DNA from: CAIUKX01 sp964580965
Lineage (GTDB): Bacteria; Bacteroidota; Bacteroidia; Flavobacteriales_D; Crocinitomicaceae
DNA length: 7,345 bases
Reading direction: 5' to 3'
Assembly: GCA_964580965.1 (NCBI GenBank)
Contig: CAZOLZ010000076.1
Span: 1-7,345 of the forward strand
The notes beneath the pieces are model-generated. The model saw only the letters and a list, made by a program, of their open reading frames with translations, ran no database searches and was not told where the DNA came from. The translations under genes were made by a program, and so were the position numbers. Below are positions 5,751 through 7,345 of the stretch, in pieces (position 1 is the stretch's first letter; every line of letters begins with the position of its first letter).

Positions 5751-7345
5751 ATGTCAAACAAACTATTTTCGTTTTTTATATTTTTTGCACCTCTATTTTA
5801 TTTTAGTCAAGAAGATCCTTTTCTATGGCTTGAAGAAATTGAATCAACTGAATCGCTTAATTGGGTTAAAGAACAAAAACAATTAACTGAATCAACAATC
5901 AAAACAAAAGATTGTTTTAAACAAATGAAATCTTCCATGTTGTCAGCAATGAATAATGTTGATAAAATTGATTATCCTAATATAGTTGGAGATTATGTTT
6001 ATAACCTTTGGATGGATGAAAATCATGTTCGTGGTATTTGGAGAAGAACAACAAAATCTTCATACATAGCTAATCAATGTAAATGGGAAACATTAATTGA
6101 TTTAGATGAACTATCAAAAAAAGAAAACAAAAATTGGGTTTTTGAAGGCGCTAATTTTCTTGCGCCATTGAATCAAAAATGTTTAATCTATCTCTCTGAT
6201 GGAGGAACCGATGAAAATATCATTCGTGAATTTGATGTAAAAAGTAAATCGTTTGTTAAAAAAGGTTTTAAACTTCCTTCAGGAAAAGGAAACGTAGCAT
6301 GGCTGAATGAAGATGAAATTCTAATTGCTCGAACTTTTCCAAATCAACCTAAAACAACCTCTGGTTATGCAAAATCTGTTTTCAAATTAAAACGAAATGA
6401 AGCAATTGATAAAACTTTACATTTAATTTCTATAGACTCAAATAAAATGAGTATTCAAGTAAGTTCCGAATATATTAATGGAACTTATTACACTTCAATC
6501 ATTACAATGAATAATTTCTATTCAAAAGATTTTGCTTTTTACATCGATCAAAATATTGTAAAAGTAAATCTACCTGAAGATGCAACCATTCAATGTAGAT
6601 TAAGTGATGTGATAATTCTTAAATTAAATTCTGATTGGATAGTAAATGAAAAGAAATTTAAATCAGGTGATATTGTAAGTGTATCCTATTCAGACTTAAT
6701 TCAAAACAAACAAAAAGCACAACTAGTTTATCATCCCGATTCAAGATCAAGTGTCGAAAGTGTTGGTGCTAGTAAAAATTTCTTATTACTAAATATTATT
6801 AAAAATGTAGAAGGTCAGCTTTACACTGCAACTTTATCTGATGAAAATTGGGAGGTAAAGCAGATACCTACTGAAAAAATGGGAACAATTGGTTTAGTTC
6901 ATGTAGATAGAAAAACAGAAGATTATTTTTATTCATACAGTAGCTTTGTAAAACCTTCAACAATTTATTATGTAAACAAATCAGATTCAAAAGTTGTCCG
7001 TCAGGGGAAAGAAAAATTTAACACCCAAAATATAGAAGTTCACCAATACAAAGTAGCTTCTTCTGACGGAACATTAATTCCTTATTTCATTATTCATTCT
7101 AAAGATATAAAATACGATGGAACTAATCCTACAATCGTGTATGCGTATGGTGGATTTAATATTTCTGTAAAGCCTTATTACAGTTATACTAAAGGTATAG
7201 GATGGATAGAAAAAGGTGGAATTTATGTTATCGCAAATATTCGAGGTGGTGGTGAATTTGGTCCATTATGGCATCAAGCCGCTTTAAAAGAAAAACGTCA
7301 GACAGCTTATAATGATTTTTACGCAGTATGTGAAGATATTATTTC
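5751..7345 (+). CDS. Prolyl oligopeptidase family (S9A) serine peptidase, 3' end cut by window
   Basis: The frame is open from ATG 5751 to the window edge, giving 531 residues of a protein that should be near 690. Residues 1-19 look like a signal peptide (hydrophobic run ending FYFS before QEDP), so the enzyme is probably exported. DPFLWLEEIES (22-32) is the conserved start of the prolyl oligopeptidase propeller domain, which would occupy most of residues 60-430 and gate access to the active site. The alpha/beta-hydrolase domain begins near 440: VYAYGGFN (463-470) carries the likely oxyanion-hole tyrosine, and NIRGGGEFGPLWH (496-508) is a family hallmark. The catalytic Ser (GxSxGG), Asp and His lie beyond base 7345 and cannot be checked. 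The family cleaves short peptides, typically after proline; the exact specificity is not visible here. The leader (acattaaaaaaacataaa) is A-rich without a Shine-Dalgarno. Confidence 0.9.
   Translation, partial: MSNKLFSFFIFFAPLFYFSQEDPFLWLEEIESTESLNWVKEQKQLTESTIKTKDCFKQMKSSMLSAMNNVDKIDYPNIVGDYVYNLWMDENHVRGIWRRTTKSSYIANQCKWETLIDLDELSKKENKNWVFEGANFLAPLNQKCLIYLSDGGTDENIIREFDVKSKSFVKKGFKLPSGKGNVAWLNEDEILIARTFPNQPKTTSGYAKSVFKLKRNEAIDKTLHLISIDSNKMSIQVSSEYINGTYYTSIITMNNFYSKDFAFYIDQNIVKVNLPEDATIQCRLSDVIILKLNSDWIVNEKKFKSGDIVSVSYSDLIQNKQKAQLVYHPDSRSSVESVGASKNFLLLNIIKNVEGQLYTATLSDENWEVKQIPTEKMGTIGLVHVDRKTEDYFYSYSSFVKPSTIYYVNKSDSKVVRQGKEKFNTQNIEVHQYKVASSDGTLIPYFIIHSKDIKYDGTNPTIVYAYGGFNISVKPYYSYTKGIGWIEKGGIYVIANIRGGGEFGPLWHQAALKEKRQTAYNDFYAVCEDII

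Noticed and set aside
5751..7345. Possible truncated or inactive S9 peptidase because no catalytic serine is visible
   Set aside because: The frame is open to the last base and the window ends before the expected position of the GxSxGG motif, so the absence is an edge effect.
1..7345. Mobile element, CRISPR array, tRNA/rRNA gene or phage system
   Set aside because: No transposase or integrase frame, terminal repeats, regularly spaced repeats or cloverleaf-like sequence was seen; the genes are intact and similar in base composition.

Overview
The window is AT-rich (roughly two thirds A+T by eye) and every supported gene is on the + strand. Start codons are preceded by A-rich leaders without a clear Shine-Dalgarno sequence, and the gene families include an S46 dipeptidyl peptidase and other exported serine hydrolases. 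Together this points to a member of the Bacteroidota, most likely a flavobacterium. That assignment rests on style and gene content, not on a marker gene.

Layout. (1) Bases 1-1628 look like the end of one operon: the last codons of an unidentified gene, a 304-residue LpxL/HtrB-type acyltransferase 10 bp downstream, and an HD-domain phosphohydrolase 1 bp after that. An 11-bp hairpin follows. (2) Bases 1629-1809 form a 181-bp intergenic gap that probably holds the promoter of the next gene; it also contains a 14-bp perfect palindrome and a 9-bp direct repeat. (3) Bases 1810-3963 encode a complete S46 dipeptidyl peptidase with a glycine at the specificity position (DPP7-like), closed by a textbook rho-independent terminator. 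(4) Bases 4037-5665 encode a secreted penicillin-binding-protein/class C beta-lactamase-like serine hydrolase (family S12) with two C-terminal modules that look like an internal duplication. A 32-bp imperfect inverted repeat follows its stop codon. (5) From base 5751 to the window edge lies a prolyl-oligopeptidase-family (S9A) gene, cut before its catalytic serine.

The first block is envelope lipid and housekeeping metabolism. The second is three consecutive genes for exported serine hydrolases, each with its own predicted signal peptide. Two of them are clearly peptidases and the third belongs to a fold that includes D-amino-acid peptidases, so the block is plausibly devoted to trimming oligopeptides in the periplasm. 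The strong terminator and the inverted repeat between these genes suggest separate or attenuated transcription units rather than one simple operon. I see no mobile element, RNA gene, CRISPR array or evidently new system here.
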